A DNA stretch of 44,230 nt. Source: Muribaculaceae bacterium (GTDB lineage: Bacteria; Bacteroidota; Bacteroidia; Bacteroidales; Muribaculaceae). The first letter of the stretch is position 1, and each line of letters opens with the position of its first letter. The notes beneath the pieces are model-generated. The model saw nothing but the letters and a program-made list of their open reading frames with translations. It ran no database searches and had not been told where the DNA came from. The DNA is taken from contig JAEDFO010000013.1 in NCBI GenBank assembly GCA_016292745.1, positions 1-44,230 of the forward strand. The letters are read 5' to 3'. Below are positions 16,521 through 25,788 of this stretch, in pieces. The translations under genes were made by a program, and so were the position numbers.

Positions 16521-18565
16521 CAGATTTCAAACGAAAGAATCACCTTAAAGTTCCGCCCGGGCATCGGGTAGTTACATATCACCTCATACTGTTGGTTAAG
16601 CAGATTGTTCACCTCGAGGGTGGCCTTCACCAATGTCGTCCCAAGCTTCATCTCGTAGCTGCCCGAAATGTCGTGGGTATACCACGGCTGCTCGTAGTTG
16701 GCTGCTATGTTCGACGAGTTATGATATCGCTCGCCCACATATATGAAGCTGTAGTTGAGTTTCAGCCTCTGCCATTCGCCTCCCACTATCACCGAACCGC
16801 TGTGGCGCGGTATGTAGGCTATCTGTCCCTTGTATGTGCCAGCCTCGTCGGCGTTGTCGGTAGGGTCGGTATAGTCCTGGGCACGCTGATAGGTGTAATT
16901 AAGTTGAGTGTTGAGCCCGATGCCATAAGGCAATGCAAACTCGGCACGCGCAGTGGCATCGACGCCACGAATCTTAACCTTGCCTATGTTCATCATCATC
17001 CACCGGTATTGTCCTGTACCTTTCGGAACCGCTATAATCTTATCGGTAACATAGTTGTAGTAGGCGTCGGCACTCACATTGATGCTTCGCAACACTCCAT
17101 CAGCCATATGGCAGGTGTAGCGTGCTCCCACATCATACTGGCTTGCATACTCCGGCCGCAGGTCGGCATTGCCGATGTCGGTGTAGTACAGGTCGTTGAA
17201 CGTCGGCATACGGAAAATGCGCTTATAGAACGCACGCACATCGAAATCGTGATGTTCAAACGGCTGATAGGCCACAAACACTGCCGGAGTGAACTTATCG
17301 AAGTGCTTGGTGCGATAGCCCAGCATGTTGCCACCGTTCATTATCTTCGAGCGGTCGCTCACAAAGGTTCCCAACACACTTGCCTGTGCCTTGAAACCGC
17401 CATAGGTGAAAGCTGTGGCAAGTGCAGCCAGCGCAGTGTGACGCGTTGGATAGACAAACTGCGTGAGATTGGCATCAAGTGTGTTCCATTGGTAGTCGAC
17501 CGACAGATTCACGTCCCAGTTCTGGAAGATAGAGAATTTGTTTGCGGCCGACACATACACCTCCTGCTGCCAGAATTCGTTGTCGATATACATCAGCGTG
17601 GTGTCAGGATTGTTGTAATGCATATAGTCGCGCGCATACTTGGCGTTGAGCATCATCACATATCGCGACGAGAAACGCTTGCGCAACGAACCCTGGGCAA
17701 ACAGATTTCGGTCCCATTGCCGCTGGGCATTCTTCCACACATTGTTAACAATGGCACCCGGTATGCCGCGCTCCGAATCGTAGAAATAAGCTTTCACGTT
17801 CCACTGCCCGCCATTGATGCTGCCGAACAGCCCGGCCTCGGCACGCAGCGCATATACATCGCCATTCTGGCGCACTGCCGTGGTGTCCCACGCAAGAGTG
17901 CCGTCGGAGAATATCTTGCGATAGCGGAACTTGTAGCGCCCGGTGGCATAGGTATACTCCACGTTGGCCGAGAGCGACACCCGCTGGCTCAGTTTGTATT
18001 CCCACAGTGCCGACGGATTGGCAAGCCCGAACGAGCCGGTCTTCATCATCACCCTAAGGTTATAGCGTTTCCCTTCCTCGAACCGAGGACGGCGAGTAGT
18101 GATATACACAGTGCCTGCCGACCCGAAATCCTTCGCACTCTGGAATATTTCACTTTTCTGGCCATTATAAAGCTGGATACTCTCTATGTTGTCGAGCGAA
18201 TATTTTCCAAGGTCAATCTGGCCGTTTTGCGCATTACCCAGCTGAATGCCATCGTAGAACACTCCCATGTGGTTGGTGCCCATACTGCGGATATCGAGGG
18301 TCTTGATACCCCCCACTCCACCATAGTCCTTGAGCTGCACTCCAGCAAAATAGCGTATGGCATCGGCCACAGAATGTGCATTAAGCTGTTGCAACTCCTT
18401 TCCCGACAATGTCTGCGACGGAATCACCGCCTGATACGGCTTATGCTTGGCCACAACAGCCACCGTCTCGAGCTGCAGTATCGAGTCGAGAGCCTCCACC
18501 TCGTCGGCCACCGTGGGCAGCACAACAAGTAGCATTGATAACAATATGGCGATAAACCGTGTCAT
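16520..18565 (-). CDS. btuB: TonB-dependent vitamin B12 receptor (BtuB-like)
   Basis: An outer-membrane protein of about 681 residues. The signal peptide (MTRFIAILLSMLLVVLPTVA) is followed by a TonB-box-like region, a plug domain (about 35-160, with TLDIRSMGTNHMGVFYDGIQ), and a 22-strand barrel ending NFKVILSFEI with a terminal aromatic/hydrophobic strand. In-frame starts also exist at 18604 and 18574. I chose ATG at 18565 because AGGA lies 8 nt upstream and the signal peptide then starts cleanly. Position directly after a cobalamin riboswitch and before btuG identifies the substrate as a corrinoid. TonB/ExbBD would supply energy from elsewhere in the genome. Confidence 0.9.
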   Translation of the reverse strand: MTRFIAILLSMLLVVLPTVADEVEALDSILQLETVAVVAKHKPYQAVIPSQTLSGKELQQLNAHSVADAIRYFAGVQLKDYGGVGGIKTLDIRSMGTNHMGVFYDGIQLGNAQNGQIDLGKYSLDNIESIQLYNGQKSEIFQSAKDFGSAGTVYITTRRPRFEEGKRYNLRVMMKTGSFGLANPSALWEYKLSQRVSLSANVEYTYATGRYKFRYRKIFSDGTLAWDTTAVRQNGDVYALRAEAGLFGSINGGQWNVKAYFYDSERGIPGAIVNNVWKNAQRQWDRNLFAQGSLRKRFSSRYVMMLNAKYARDYMHYNNPDTTLMYIDNEFWQQEVYVSAANKFSIFQNWDVNLSVDYQWNTLDANLTQFVYPTRHTALAALATAFTYGGFKAQASVLGTFVSDRSKIMNGGNMLGYRTKHFDKFTPAVFVAYQPFEHHDFDVRAFYKRIFRMPTFNDLYYTDIGNADLRPEYASQYDVGARYTCHMADGVLRSINVSADAYYNYVTDKIIAVPKGTGQYRWMMMNIGKVKIRGVDATARAEFALPYGIGLNTQLNYTYQRAQDYTDPTDNADEAGTYKGQIAYIPRHSGSVIVGGEWQRLKLNYSFIYVGERYHNSSNIAANYEQPWYTHDISGSYEMKLGTTLVKATLEVNNLLNQQYEVICNYPMPGRNFKVILSFEI

Positions 18566-18699
18566 TCGCAACATCCTTTCAGGTTTCGGTTTGCCGCGAA
18601 TCACATCAGCCGTTTTACTGATTTATGGGACTTTGTTCGTAGAATATCGGAACGAATCAACACAGTCTCAAGCCCTGATTTCGCGAGCGCTTAAAAACC

Positions 18700-18880
18700 A
18701 CGAAACTGGCAGGTCTTCTGACTCGTCGGGCTCTTCCACTTCCTTCCCACACCTTTGGTGCAGTGGAAACGTTGATTGTGGAGGCCTTGTTTTTCTCGAC
18801 ACACAGCAGCGCATCCTGTCCGGGAGTCTCACCCGGTTCCCTTTTCACCGGAGATGGCCGAACGCCACCTTCCGACACCA
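18700..18880 (-). ncRNA. cobalamin riboswitch (controls the btuB-btuG operon)
   Basis: The minus strand shows AAAAGGGAACCGGGTGAGAC with TCCCGGACAG, then GCGCTGCTGTG, the B12-box-like CCACTGCACC, GGGAAGG and, at the 3' end near 18708, AGAAGACCTGCC. It agrees with the cobalamin aptamer consensus and resembles the copy at 13930-14105. It ends about 140 nt before the receptor start. A -7 box ends 10 nt before its 5' edge, so the transcript starts with the aptamer. Confidence 0.93.
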
Positions 18881-18889
18881 ATTTCGCCT

Positions 18890-18897
18890 CAAAGATA
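18890..18897 (-). promoter_or_regulatory. -7 box (TATCTTTG) for the B12 uptake operon
   Basis: TATCTTTG on the minus strand fits TAnnTTTG exactly. Transcription would begin near 18883, right at the 5' edge of the riboswitch. The -33 element is poor (ATGC at 20 nt). Confidence 0.6.
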
Positions 18898-18951
18898 CTG
18901 CTTTATTTTCACATTATGCATTTTCGACGATTATTTTTCTTAATAGAGTCG

Positions 18952-18986
18952 AAAAAAGGCGGATGCCATTGCCGGCACCCGCCTTT
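18952..18986 (-). terminator. intrinsic terminator of the DUF4465 gene
   Basis: A GC-rich hairpin (GGCGGATGCC with GGCACCCGCC, one mismatch) is followed on the minus strand by TTTTTT. It begins 20 bp past the stop at 19006 and would stop read-through into the riboswitch promoter. Confidence 0.82.
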
Positions 18987-19005
18987 ACTGTATCGTAATG
19001 GTGTA

Positions 19006-19776
19006 TCAGAACTGATAGCGAACCTTAAGTCGGTCGATGGCCACATAGGTGGGGGTGTTGATACCCCATTGGCCTGAATCGGTCGATTCGAAAGTGAAGT
19101 AAATCGACGACACCTCGCCAAGAGGCTTGAGGTCGACCATGGTCCATGTATCGAGGAGTGTTGTCGACGATTCGGTATAGTTGGCAAGGTCAACAGCCAC
19201 GCTCGATACCTCTTCGCCGTTGAGCACGCCATGTACTATGAGCGTAAACTTATCGCCTGGCTCAAACTTCTTGCTCCATGATGTACCGTTCTTGATAGCA
19301 TAGTAAACATAGCTGGTGTTGGTTACATACATATGCTGCGGGACGAAAGTCAGATCATCAACCGACTTCACAGCGAGTGTGTGGTCGGTCTCGCTATCGC
19401 TATACGAGTCCCAGTAAGCCACGAAATATGGAGTCCCAACGCCCGAGAGACCACCCTTAGGCATAGCAGCAAACTGATGGTCGAGCCAGTTGCCAGCCGA
19501 ATAGTCGGCATTGTCCTGGCAACGGCTGGGCACAAATCCCGACCAAGTTAACCAATCAGGATTGGCAGCATGCGAGAACACCAGACCATGCGAGGTTATC
19601 ACCTCATCGGCAACCATATAGCCAGTCCACACATCGTCGTCGCCATATTCTATGGCCGTTTCGTTGAGGTTTACTTCATAGTCAACGTAGTCGTCATCGT
19701 TCGACGAGCAAGAACTCATGGCCATCATTGCAACAGCCGTGAGCATGCTTAATACTGTAAATTTTAGGTATTTCAT
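19006..19776 (-). CDS. DUF4465 lipoprotein
   Basis: A 256-residue lipoprotein with lipobox Cys23 (AMSSC) followed by SSNDDDY, an acidic stretch like surface-export signals. The body has features I associate with DUF4465: GLVFSHAANPDWLTWSGFVP near residue 66, a middle YFVAYWDSY, and a C-terminal VDLKPLGEVSSIYFTFESTD followed by GQWGINTPTYVAIDRLKV, giving a carbohydrate-binding-module-like beta sandwich. Such genes are often found near TonB receptor/B12 loci, so a corrinoid-linked surface role is possible but not shown. It has its own promoter 28 bp upstream and no riboswitch. Confidence 0.82.
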   Translation of the reverse strand: MKYLKFTVLSMLTAVAMMAMSSCSSNDDDYVDYEVNLNETAIEYGDDDVWTGYMVADEVITSHGLVFSHAANPDWLTWSGFVPSRCQDNADYSAGNWLDHQFAAMPKGGLSGVGTPYFVAYWDSYSDSETDHTLAVKSVDDLTFVPQHMYVTNTSYVYYAIKNGTSWSKKFEPGDKFTLIVHGVLNGEEVSSVAVDLANYTESSTTLLDTWTMVDLKPLGEVSSIYFTFESTDSGQWGINTPTYVAIDRLKVRYQF

Positions 19777-19803
19777 AACACTTTTTTTTTAGATTATTGC
19801 GTG

Positions 19804-19835
19804 CAAAGATAGTGCAAATTATGAGCAGAAACAAA
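19804..19835 (-). promoter_or_regulatory. sigma-ABfr-type promoter for the DUF4465 gene
   Basis: On the minus strand TTTG (19835-19832), a 20-nt spacer and TATCTTTG (19811-19804) give a full match to the Bacteroidetes consensus. Transcription would start near 19797, leaving a leader of about 21 nt. Confidence 0.75.
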
Positions 19836-19894
19836 AGAGAAACGACAAGTTTCTGTTTTGTTTCTGCCGAAATGCAGCCTATCTTATTGCGTAA

Positions 19895-20332
19895 TCACTC
19901 GTCTTCCCACTCGTCCGACATTGAGAATTCGGCATTGGCAAACAAGTCGGCGAGCCCTGTTATCTGCTTCAGACGGAGCAGTTCGTCACGGTCCATTCCA
20001 ATGTTTTTCATTATCCAGGCATCCGACATATCCGAACGGCACAACTCTGCCACTATGTTGCTCATCAGCTCCACAGAATGAGTGCCGCGGGCACGGTTGT
20101 GGCGTATCGTCGAGGCAATCCGGTTAGATATATCCTTGTCGATTACCGTCACCGGCAACAAGCCCTGTTCACGCTCCCGCACACGCTTCGAGGTCCTCAT
20201 CACCATATATCGGTGATATCCGTCTACAAGTTCGTAAGTGTCGGTAGCGCTGTCGTAATAGCACACACACGGCATAGTATAGCCATCCTCCCAAATCGAG
20301 AGTTCCAACAGTTTCATTTCAGGCGGAGCCAC
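19895..20332 (-). pseudogene. ParB-like (IbrB-type) protein, N-terminally broken
   Basis: 145 codons with the ParB/Srx-fold motif: ELVDGYHRYMVMR, ISNRIASTIRHNRARGTHSV. This is the IbrB-type family usually paired with IbrA. The only start in frame is GTG at 20332. The family's expected first residues (about VIAVPI-KVKANDYNPNIV) lie upstream in the same frame but are cut by TAA at 20366-20368, where GAA (Glu) would fit. So this looks like a nonsense-broken gene; a shortened protein from GTG is possible. Confidence 0.55.
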
Positions 20333-20365
20333 TATGTTAGGGTTATAGTCGTTGGCTTTAACCTT

Positions 20366-20887
20366 TTAAATGGGCACTGCTATCACATTGTATACGGGGC
20401 TCTTATACTTTTCTTGAATAGCCTTTTTCAGTTCTCGTTCCTTGGTCACCGGCGCAAGGCAACCACCGCATTCGCGCCATAATTTCTTGCTCACGCGCAG
20501 TTTCTCCTCGTAATTATGACGTATGTGGGTGGGTAGCGTCGACAACAGGAACTCCATATATCGCTCCCATGAGAATCCTTTGGGGCACTTTATCGACCGC
20601 CACCCCATTGCCGTAGAGGTGCCGTACATGCCTGCGAAGTTCATGCCGTTAACCCGGCTTATCATCTTGCCCCACGTGTCGGGGTCGATGGCACGGTATA
20701 TGTGGAGCATCGGGATGGCTTCAGAAATAAACGGGCTCGCCACCCTCTGCCGTGTCAGCGGGACACCGGCCTGATAATAGAGGTCGTAAAGCGAATTGTA
20801 AGCCCAGCCCATTTTTCCGTTGGCAGTCCACACATCGTTGATGGTCCAGTCGAATATAGGATAGGCATTATATATCCCTTGCTCCAA
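20366..20887 (-). pseudogene. IbrA-type DUF3440/PAPS-reductase-like protein, C-terminal remnant
   Basis: About 173 codons match the C-terminal part of IbrA/DUF3440 proteins: YPIFDWTINDVWTANGKMGW, YDLYYQAGVPLTRQRVASPF, and a CGGC-type pair (ECGGC). The N-terminal PAPS-reductase-like nucleotide-binding half (normally some 200 residues with an SGGKDS loop) is absent: the frame runs out just upstream, where an SGNH-hydrolase fragment abuts. Its last residues appear to be the start of the ParB-like gene fused in frame. A deletion relic. Confidence 0.6.
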
Positions 20888-20897
20888 ATCTCCGTAC

Positions 20898-21162
20898 TCA
20901 GTTTTTCACCCATATCACCGACGAATTAGTGGTGAACATACATGCCATACCGCTGGTTTCGCGCACCTGTAGATTCTCCTTCCCTACAAACCCTTTGAAC
21001 CTTACTGTATCAACCCGATGGTATGGATTAGGATTGTCGGAAAACAATCGACCAGTCATAGTAAGGTCATTGGCCTCGGTAAACCGGAATTTCACGTCTT
21101 TGGGCGTTTGTGCCGAAATCATAGCGGCACAAACGCCCAATAGTGAATACAGTTCTTTTCAT
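20898..21162 (-). pseudogene. SGNH/GDSL-type hydrolase, N-terminal remnant
   Basis: The minus strand reads GVCAAMISAQTPKDVKFRFT and NPNPYHRVDTVRFKGF, then VRETSGMACMFTTNSSVIWV before TGA. This is the typical N-terminal carbohydrate-binding-like part of Bacteroidales SGNH/GDSL esterases. An ATG at 21162 (MKRTVFT) would supply the signal peptide, but a frameshift separates it from the rest. The catalytic domain is gone. Probably joined to the IbrA relic by a deletion near 20890-20905. Confidence 0.5.
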
Positions 21163-21381
21163 CATTACGACGAATAATTAAGATTGGTCACTACTGAATG
21201 CTATCGATTCGTATCTACATGGATGGATTTCATGGCAAATATACAAATACTGAGACAAAACATTGGCAAACAGCGGGAAAAATCGCTAAGAATTAAGCCA
21301 ATTGCCGATGAAACCGTTCCCATTTAGCCTTATCTTAACATCTATTATACCCTACAATAGGTATATCTGACCAATTTATAC

Positions 21382-21389
21382 TACCTTTG
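21382..21389 (+). promoter_or_regulatory. -7 box (TACCTTTG) for the GLUG-repeat surface protein
   Basis: TACCTTTG matches TAnnTTTG and lies 54 bp before the ATG at 21443. No clear TTTG is seen 19-21 nt upstream. The rest of 21163-21442 shows nothing else I can name. Confidence 0.6.
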
Positions 21390-21442
21390 CACAGGAAATA
21401 AACGGAACATACAAGTTTCTCAATTATTATATTTACATTAAC

Positions 21443-24400
21443 ATGAACAAAATCAAGCACCTAACAACAATTGTACTACTTGTTGCAGCAACTGCTATGT
21501 GCATTAATGCCGCCACGTTGCCTACTGCAAGTATCAAGAAATTGAAAGGAAATGGCACCCATCTGATGAGCGCCGTACGCAGCACCCAGGCATTCTTCGA
21601 AAGCGAACCAATCGCTGCTTCACAAGCCTCAAGCCCTGCTGCTTCCGACAAACTTCCCGATGTCACCATGAGCGGCATCGGTGGGTGGGGAATCATTGAA
21701 GGCCCCGACGGTTCCGACTGGTTCTACAGCCAGACTTTCACCGAAAGCTCTACCAACAAGTACTACTACGGGTCTTCGGTAATTACACTCTACGACAACC
21801 ACAACAACAAAATGGGTGAAATCACCGTCACCGTCCCCGACGACATGAAGTGTAACCAGATTGCTCCTTTTGGCAAAATCTCACGCTCGTTCTTCGAACG
21901 TAACACTTCCACCTACGAGGTGATGGTGTATATGCACTATATCCTCAGCCCAGGTGTGGCAAAATCCTCGATTGACGTATACGACAGCACTGGCGCACAG
22001 ATTATTCAATACGATGGAGCCTATGCCGCAAGCCTCATCAGCGAAGGCACAAGCGCTTACTCTATGAAGGAGCGTCTGGCTCTGGCCTACGAATACACCG
22101 ACGAAGACACTAACGAGGACATGCTCCGTTTCGACATTCTCCGTAAAGGCAACTACTCTGAAGGCCCGAACCCGGTTGTCGACCACAGTTTCAACATCGA
22201 ATACGAAGGCATCAACTACAGCGACGGTGCAGCTTTCAACATAAAATATCTCGACGGCCAGTTCTACTACGTTATCGCTCGCTACACCAAGCCTTACGTT
22301 GCTTCGGTTGACTACGCTACCGGCAACATGACTTACACCGAGGGCAACAGCTACCTCACCGAAGTTTATGACCAGAACTATAACAAGGTGGCCAACGTTG
22401 ATGTTCCACTCGACTACTCCGGCGCTATGCCCGACATGCACGGCTTCGGTATCATGGCCAACAACGACCTCAGCCTTGGATACTACAGCGGCGATGGTAA
22501 GATTAATGTGGTAATTACTCACTACGATTACATCGTGTCCACCGACTCTTATCTCTACTCGTTCGACGTCTACGATGCCGAGGGTAACCTAATAAAGAAC
22601 ATCTGCGACGAAGTAATCGACTGGACCAAAATGGGTAGCCTCGATGGCTTCGACGACCAGATTGCATTCTGCAAAGAGGGTGTTGATGTTGTACAGGAGC
22701 TCCATATGATCAACCTTCCATCGTGCAACGAAGAAGTGGTTATTCCTATCGAAATCAATGGCAAGCAGATTTCAAGCAATATCGACCGCGTAAAGACAAG
22801 TTCCGACTCTTACAAATATGTTATCGGCATGGCTAAGGGCGAAAGCGACGACGCAGGCAACGTAATCTCTGTTATCGGCTGGTACAACACCGACCTCACC
22901 CTCGACCACGAAGTCCGCTTCAACCTCGGGCCAAAAGGCGAAATGTTCACTCCAGTGATTAAGACCGAATACCTCTCGCCATACCTCTTCGACACCGACG
23001 ACGAATATGAATACATCTTCATCGCCAAAATCAAACGCGACGACAGCGACGTTATCGACAATGTGCTTTCAATCGGTAACGAAGACGGCTCTATCCTCCG
23101 CTCGTTCCGTGGCGACAGCAACACTATCGGCGACTACAACTCTGGCGCTGTACTCAACCTCGGCACCACCTATCCATCGCTCTTCATCGCTTTCCGCAAC
23201 TCAAAGACCAACGATTTCCAGGTTGAATTCTATGGTCTGCCTTTCACTTCATTTGCAGGTGGCGAAGGCACCCAGGAATCGCCTTACCTCATTGCCACTG
23301 TAGGCGACATGATGCAGATTGCCAACAATCCCAATGCTCATTTCAAACTCGTCAACGATATCGATATGGGTTCTGTCTGCACTTGGAGCCCAGTTGACAT
23401 CCATGGTGGATTCGACGGAAACAACCACACTATCTGCGCCAACATTGCCGATGATGCAGCCGAGAATCTCGGACTCTTCGGCGAAATTTCAGGCGAAGAC
23501 ACTCCGGCATACGTTAAAGACCTTTCCCTTCTCGCACCATCTCTCACTGGCTCCGACGCCAACTATTGCATGGGAGCTCTCGCCGGAAGCACTTCTAACG
23601 CCGAAATCACCAACATTTATGTTGATCATCCTATTATGGTTTGGGACTCAAACTACGCTTCTACATCAGGCGGTATAATCGGCTCGGCATACCAGACCAC
23701 TATCACTAACTGCTCTGTTTCCAATATTTCTTACAATGCTACTAACGCAAGCGGTGTAGGCGGCATCGTTGGCCAGCTCGGCAACTCAAGTTACATCAAA
23801 CGTTGTACAGTTGACGGAACTATTATCGGTAGGAACAATCTTGGCGGTATCGCTGGTATTGCCGGTGGCATGAATAAAATCGGTTCTATCGAAGATTGTC
23901 ATGCCGATATGACTATCAAAGGCGAAAACAATATCGGTGGCATTGCCGGTTCTTCTAACCGTATCCTTATCAAGAACTGCCACGCATCAGGAATTCTCAC
24001 TGCTTCGATTCCCGAATACGAAGATTTCAACGACCCAATCTACAGCCTCGGAGGTGTTGTCGGCTCTATCGCTACCGACTGGAACGGCTCAGAAGAGAAG
24101 ATTCTCGTTAACTGCGTGGCTTTGAGCACTTCGCTATCAATTGCCGAGAACGAACAAAATCCCGACAAGGTTTACAAGGGTGTTCACCGTGTTGCCGGTA
24201 CCACCGTCAACGACCTTGGTATGGATGGCTACACTGAAGCCGGTATCGAGGGCTGCTACGCTTTGAAAGGCGTAACCATCGAAGGTAACGAAATTACAAG
24301 CGACGACGCTACATCTTCGGAAGGTGCTACAGTTGAAACTGCCGACAAATCGTTCTTCGAAGGTATCGGATTTGCTTACGGTTCCAACGACGAGAATCCT

Positions 24401-24934
24401 TGGGTTGATTCTGAGACAGGTCCATACCTCTATTTTGAGGATTATGCAAAGGTTATTACCTCAAATGCCGATGCAATAACACTTAAAGTTGGAGAAGAGG
24501 CCGAAATATCTGTGATTCTGTTAGGTGGTAAGAATCCTACCGCCTCAGTTGCAATTGCCAATGAAGCTATCGCAACCGTCAACAATTTAACTGATTCGGA
24601 GTTTATTACGTTGACCGTTACCGGTGTTGCTGCTGGCGAAACTACTATCACAGTAACCACTCCACAAGGTCTCAGAAAAGAAATTAAGGTGACTGTAATC
24701 GAAGAATCTGGCGTTGATGCCATCGTGGCCGACAACATTGCTATCCACGTGGCCGACAATGTAGTGATTGCCGAAGGTGCAAGCCGCATCGAACTCTACA
24801 GCGCCAACGGTATGCGCATTGCCTACACTCTCGATAGCAAGCTCGACATTGCCGGCATCCAGAGCGGTATCTACATTGCCGTTGCTACCGACGCTCAGGG
24901 CAACCGCACTACCAAGAAATTTGCCAAACGCTAA
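21443..24934 (+). CDS. large GLUG-repeat, Big_2 and T9SS-sorted surface protein
   Basis: A 1163-residue secreted protein. Signal peptide 1-23 (ending CINAA). A long beta-rich body (about 60-600) has repeated Tyr/Asp-rich strands and may form a propeller (GSLDGFDDQIAFCKEGVDVV). A GLUG-type region (about 606-900) carries DMMQIANNPNAHFKLVNDID, GFDGNNHTI, then repeats such as GVGGIVGQLGNSSYIKRCTV. A Big_2 immunoglobulin-like domain (about 1005-1085) ends AAGETTITVTTPQG. The C-terminal T9SS tail ends GIYIAVATDAQGNRTTKKFA. GLUG and Big_2 domains are found in adhesins and proteases. The ligand is unknown. Confidence 0.87.
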   Translation: MNKIKHLTTIVLLVAATAMCINAATLPTASIKKLKGNGTHLMSAVRSTQAFFESEPIAASQASSPAASDKLPDVTMSGIGGWGIIEGPDGSDWFYSQTFTESSTNKYYYGSSVITLYDNHNNKMGEITVTVPDDMKCNQIAPFGKISRSFFERNTSTYEVMVYMHYILSPGVAKSSIDVYDSTGAQIIQYDGAYAASLISEGTSAYSMKERLALAYEYTDEDTNEDMLRFDILRKGNYSEGPNPVVDHSFNIEYEGINYSDGAAFNIKYLDGQFYYVIARYTKPYVASVDYATGNMTYTEGNSYLTEVYDQNYNKVANVDVPLDYSGAMPDMHGFGIMANNDLSLGYYSGDGKINVVITHYDYIVSTDSYLYSFDVYDAEGNLIKNICDEVIDWTKMGSLDGFDDQIAFCKEGVDVVQELHMINLPSCNEEVVIPIEINGKQISSNIDRVKTSSDSYKYVIGMAKGESDDAGNVISVIGWYNTDLTLDHEVRFNLGPKGEMFTPVIKTEYLSPYLFDTDDEYEYIFIAKIKRDDSDVIDNVLSIGNEDGSILRSFRGDSNTIGDYNSGAVLNLGTTYPSLFIAFRNSKTNDFQVEFYGLPFTSFAGGEGTQESPYLIATVGDMMQIANNPNAHFKLVNDIDMGSVCTWSPVDIHGGFDGNNHTICANIADDAAENLGLFGEISGEDTPAYVKDLSLLAPSLTGSDANYCMGALAGSTSNAEITNIYVDHPIMVWDSNYASTSGGIIGSAYQTTITNCSVSNISYNATNASGVGGIVGQLGNSSYIKRCTVDGTIIGRNNLGGIAGIAGGMNKIGSIEDCHADMTIKGENNIGGIAGSSNRILIKNCHASGILTASIPEYEDFNDPIYSLGGVVGSIATDWNGSEEKILVNCVALSTSLSIAENEQNPDKVYKGVHRVAGTTVNDLGMDGYTEAGIEGCYALKGVTIEGNEITSDDATSSEGATVETADKSFFEGIGFAYGSNDENPWVDSETGPYLYFEDYAKVITSNADAITLKVGEEAEISVILLGGKNPTASVAIANEAIATVNNLTDSEFITLTVTGVAAGETTITVTTPQGLRKEIKVTVIEESGVDAIVADNIAIHVADNVVIAEGASRIELYSANGMRIAYTLDSKLDIAGIQSGIYIAVATDAQGNRTTKKFAKR

Positions 24935-24960
24935 TCATTAGCCATAAACTATTAAGATAA

Positions 24961-24999
24961 GCGGGTGAGCTGACATGTCAGCCCACCCGCTCTCGTTTT
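24961..24999. terminator. bidirectional terminator between surface protein gene and trpA
   Basis: GCGGGTGAGCTGAC pairs with GTCAGCCCACCCGC (24961-24974 and 24977-24990), broken only by one A/C mismatch. On the plus strand it is followed by TCTCGTTTTATAT. It lies between two convergent genes. Confidence 0.85.
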
Positions 25000-25014
25000 A
25001 TATATCGGCAAATG

Positions 25015-25788
25015 CTAATGCTTGAGGTCATCGAGCAAACGGTCGAGGGCTTCGGCGGCATTGCCAAACTTGTCGAGCAACGTTACAAACCGACTGCCTA
25101 TGATGGCACCGGCTGAATTAGCCTGTGCCGACTCAAGTGTCTGGCGGTTGCTGATGCCAAAGCCTATCATACGCGGATTGCGCAGCTGCATATGATTCAC
25201 TCGGCTGAAGTAGGCTTGCTTCTTCGCATCGAATTCTTTCTGTGCACCGGTTGTAGCCGCCGACGACACCATATATATAAAGCCGTCGGTGTTGTCGTCG
25301 ATAAATCGGATACGCTCTTCCGATGTCTCGGGGGTTATTAGCATAATGATGCGTAAGCCGTAGCGGTCGGCCACCGGCTTGAAGTGCTTCAGATAATCGG
25401 CAAATGGAAGGTCGGGCAATATCATCCCGTCGATGCCACAGCGTGCGCAATCGCTACAGAACCGTTCGAATCCGTAGTGCACTACAGGATTAAGGTAGCC
25501 CATAAGAATGAGCGGAATATCCACTTCGCGGCGAATGTCGCTCAGCTGGTCGAAAAGGCGGCTGAGCGACATACCGCCCTTCAGTGCCTTGGTTGCAGCA
25601 TCCTGTATCACAGGGCCGTCGGCCATAGGGTCGCTGAACGGAATGCCCACCTCTATCATATCGATTCCGCCACGGGCAAGTGTTCTGATTATATCGCAAG
25701 TGCTGTCGGGCGTAGGGTGTCCGGCACAAAAATACAACGACAGGATGTTGTGTTTCTTCTCTTCGAAAAGTCGATTGATTCTATTCAT
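25015..25788 (-). CDS. trpA: tryptophan synthase alpha subunit
   Basis: 257 residues, a TIM-barrel enzyme that cleaves indole-3-glycerol phosphate to indole and glyceraldehyde-3-phosphate inside the alpha2-beta2 complex. Catalytic Glu is in MIEVGIPFSDP and catalytic Asp in MADGP; the phosphate-binding loop is GAIIGSRFV. It is the last gene of the trp operon. The start overlaps the end of trpF by 8 bp. Confidence 0.97.
   Translation of the reverse strand: MNRINRLFEEKKHNILSLYFCAGHPTPDSTCDIIRTLARGGIDMIEVGIPFSDPMADGPVIQDAATKALKGGMSLSRLFDQLSDIRREVDIPLILMGYLNPVVHYGFERFCSDCARCGIDGMILPDLPFADYLKHFKPVADRYGLRIIMLITPETSEERIRFIDDNTDGFIYMVSSAATTGAQKEFDAKKQAYFSRVNHMQLRNPRMIGFGISNRQTLESAQANSAGAIIGSRFVTLLDKFGNAAEALDRLLDDLKH

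Noticed and set aside
16592..18532. Long plus-strand open frame of 646 codons
   Set aside because: Antisense to the BtuB-like receptor, whose plug and barrel motifs are clear; the opposite frame has no recognisable domain.
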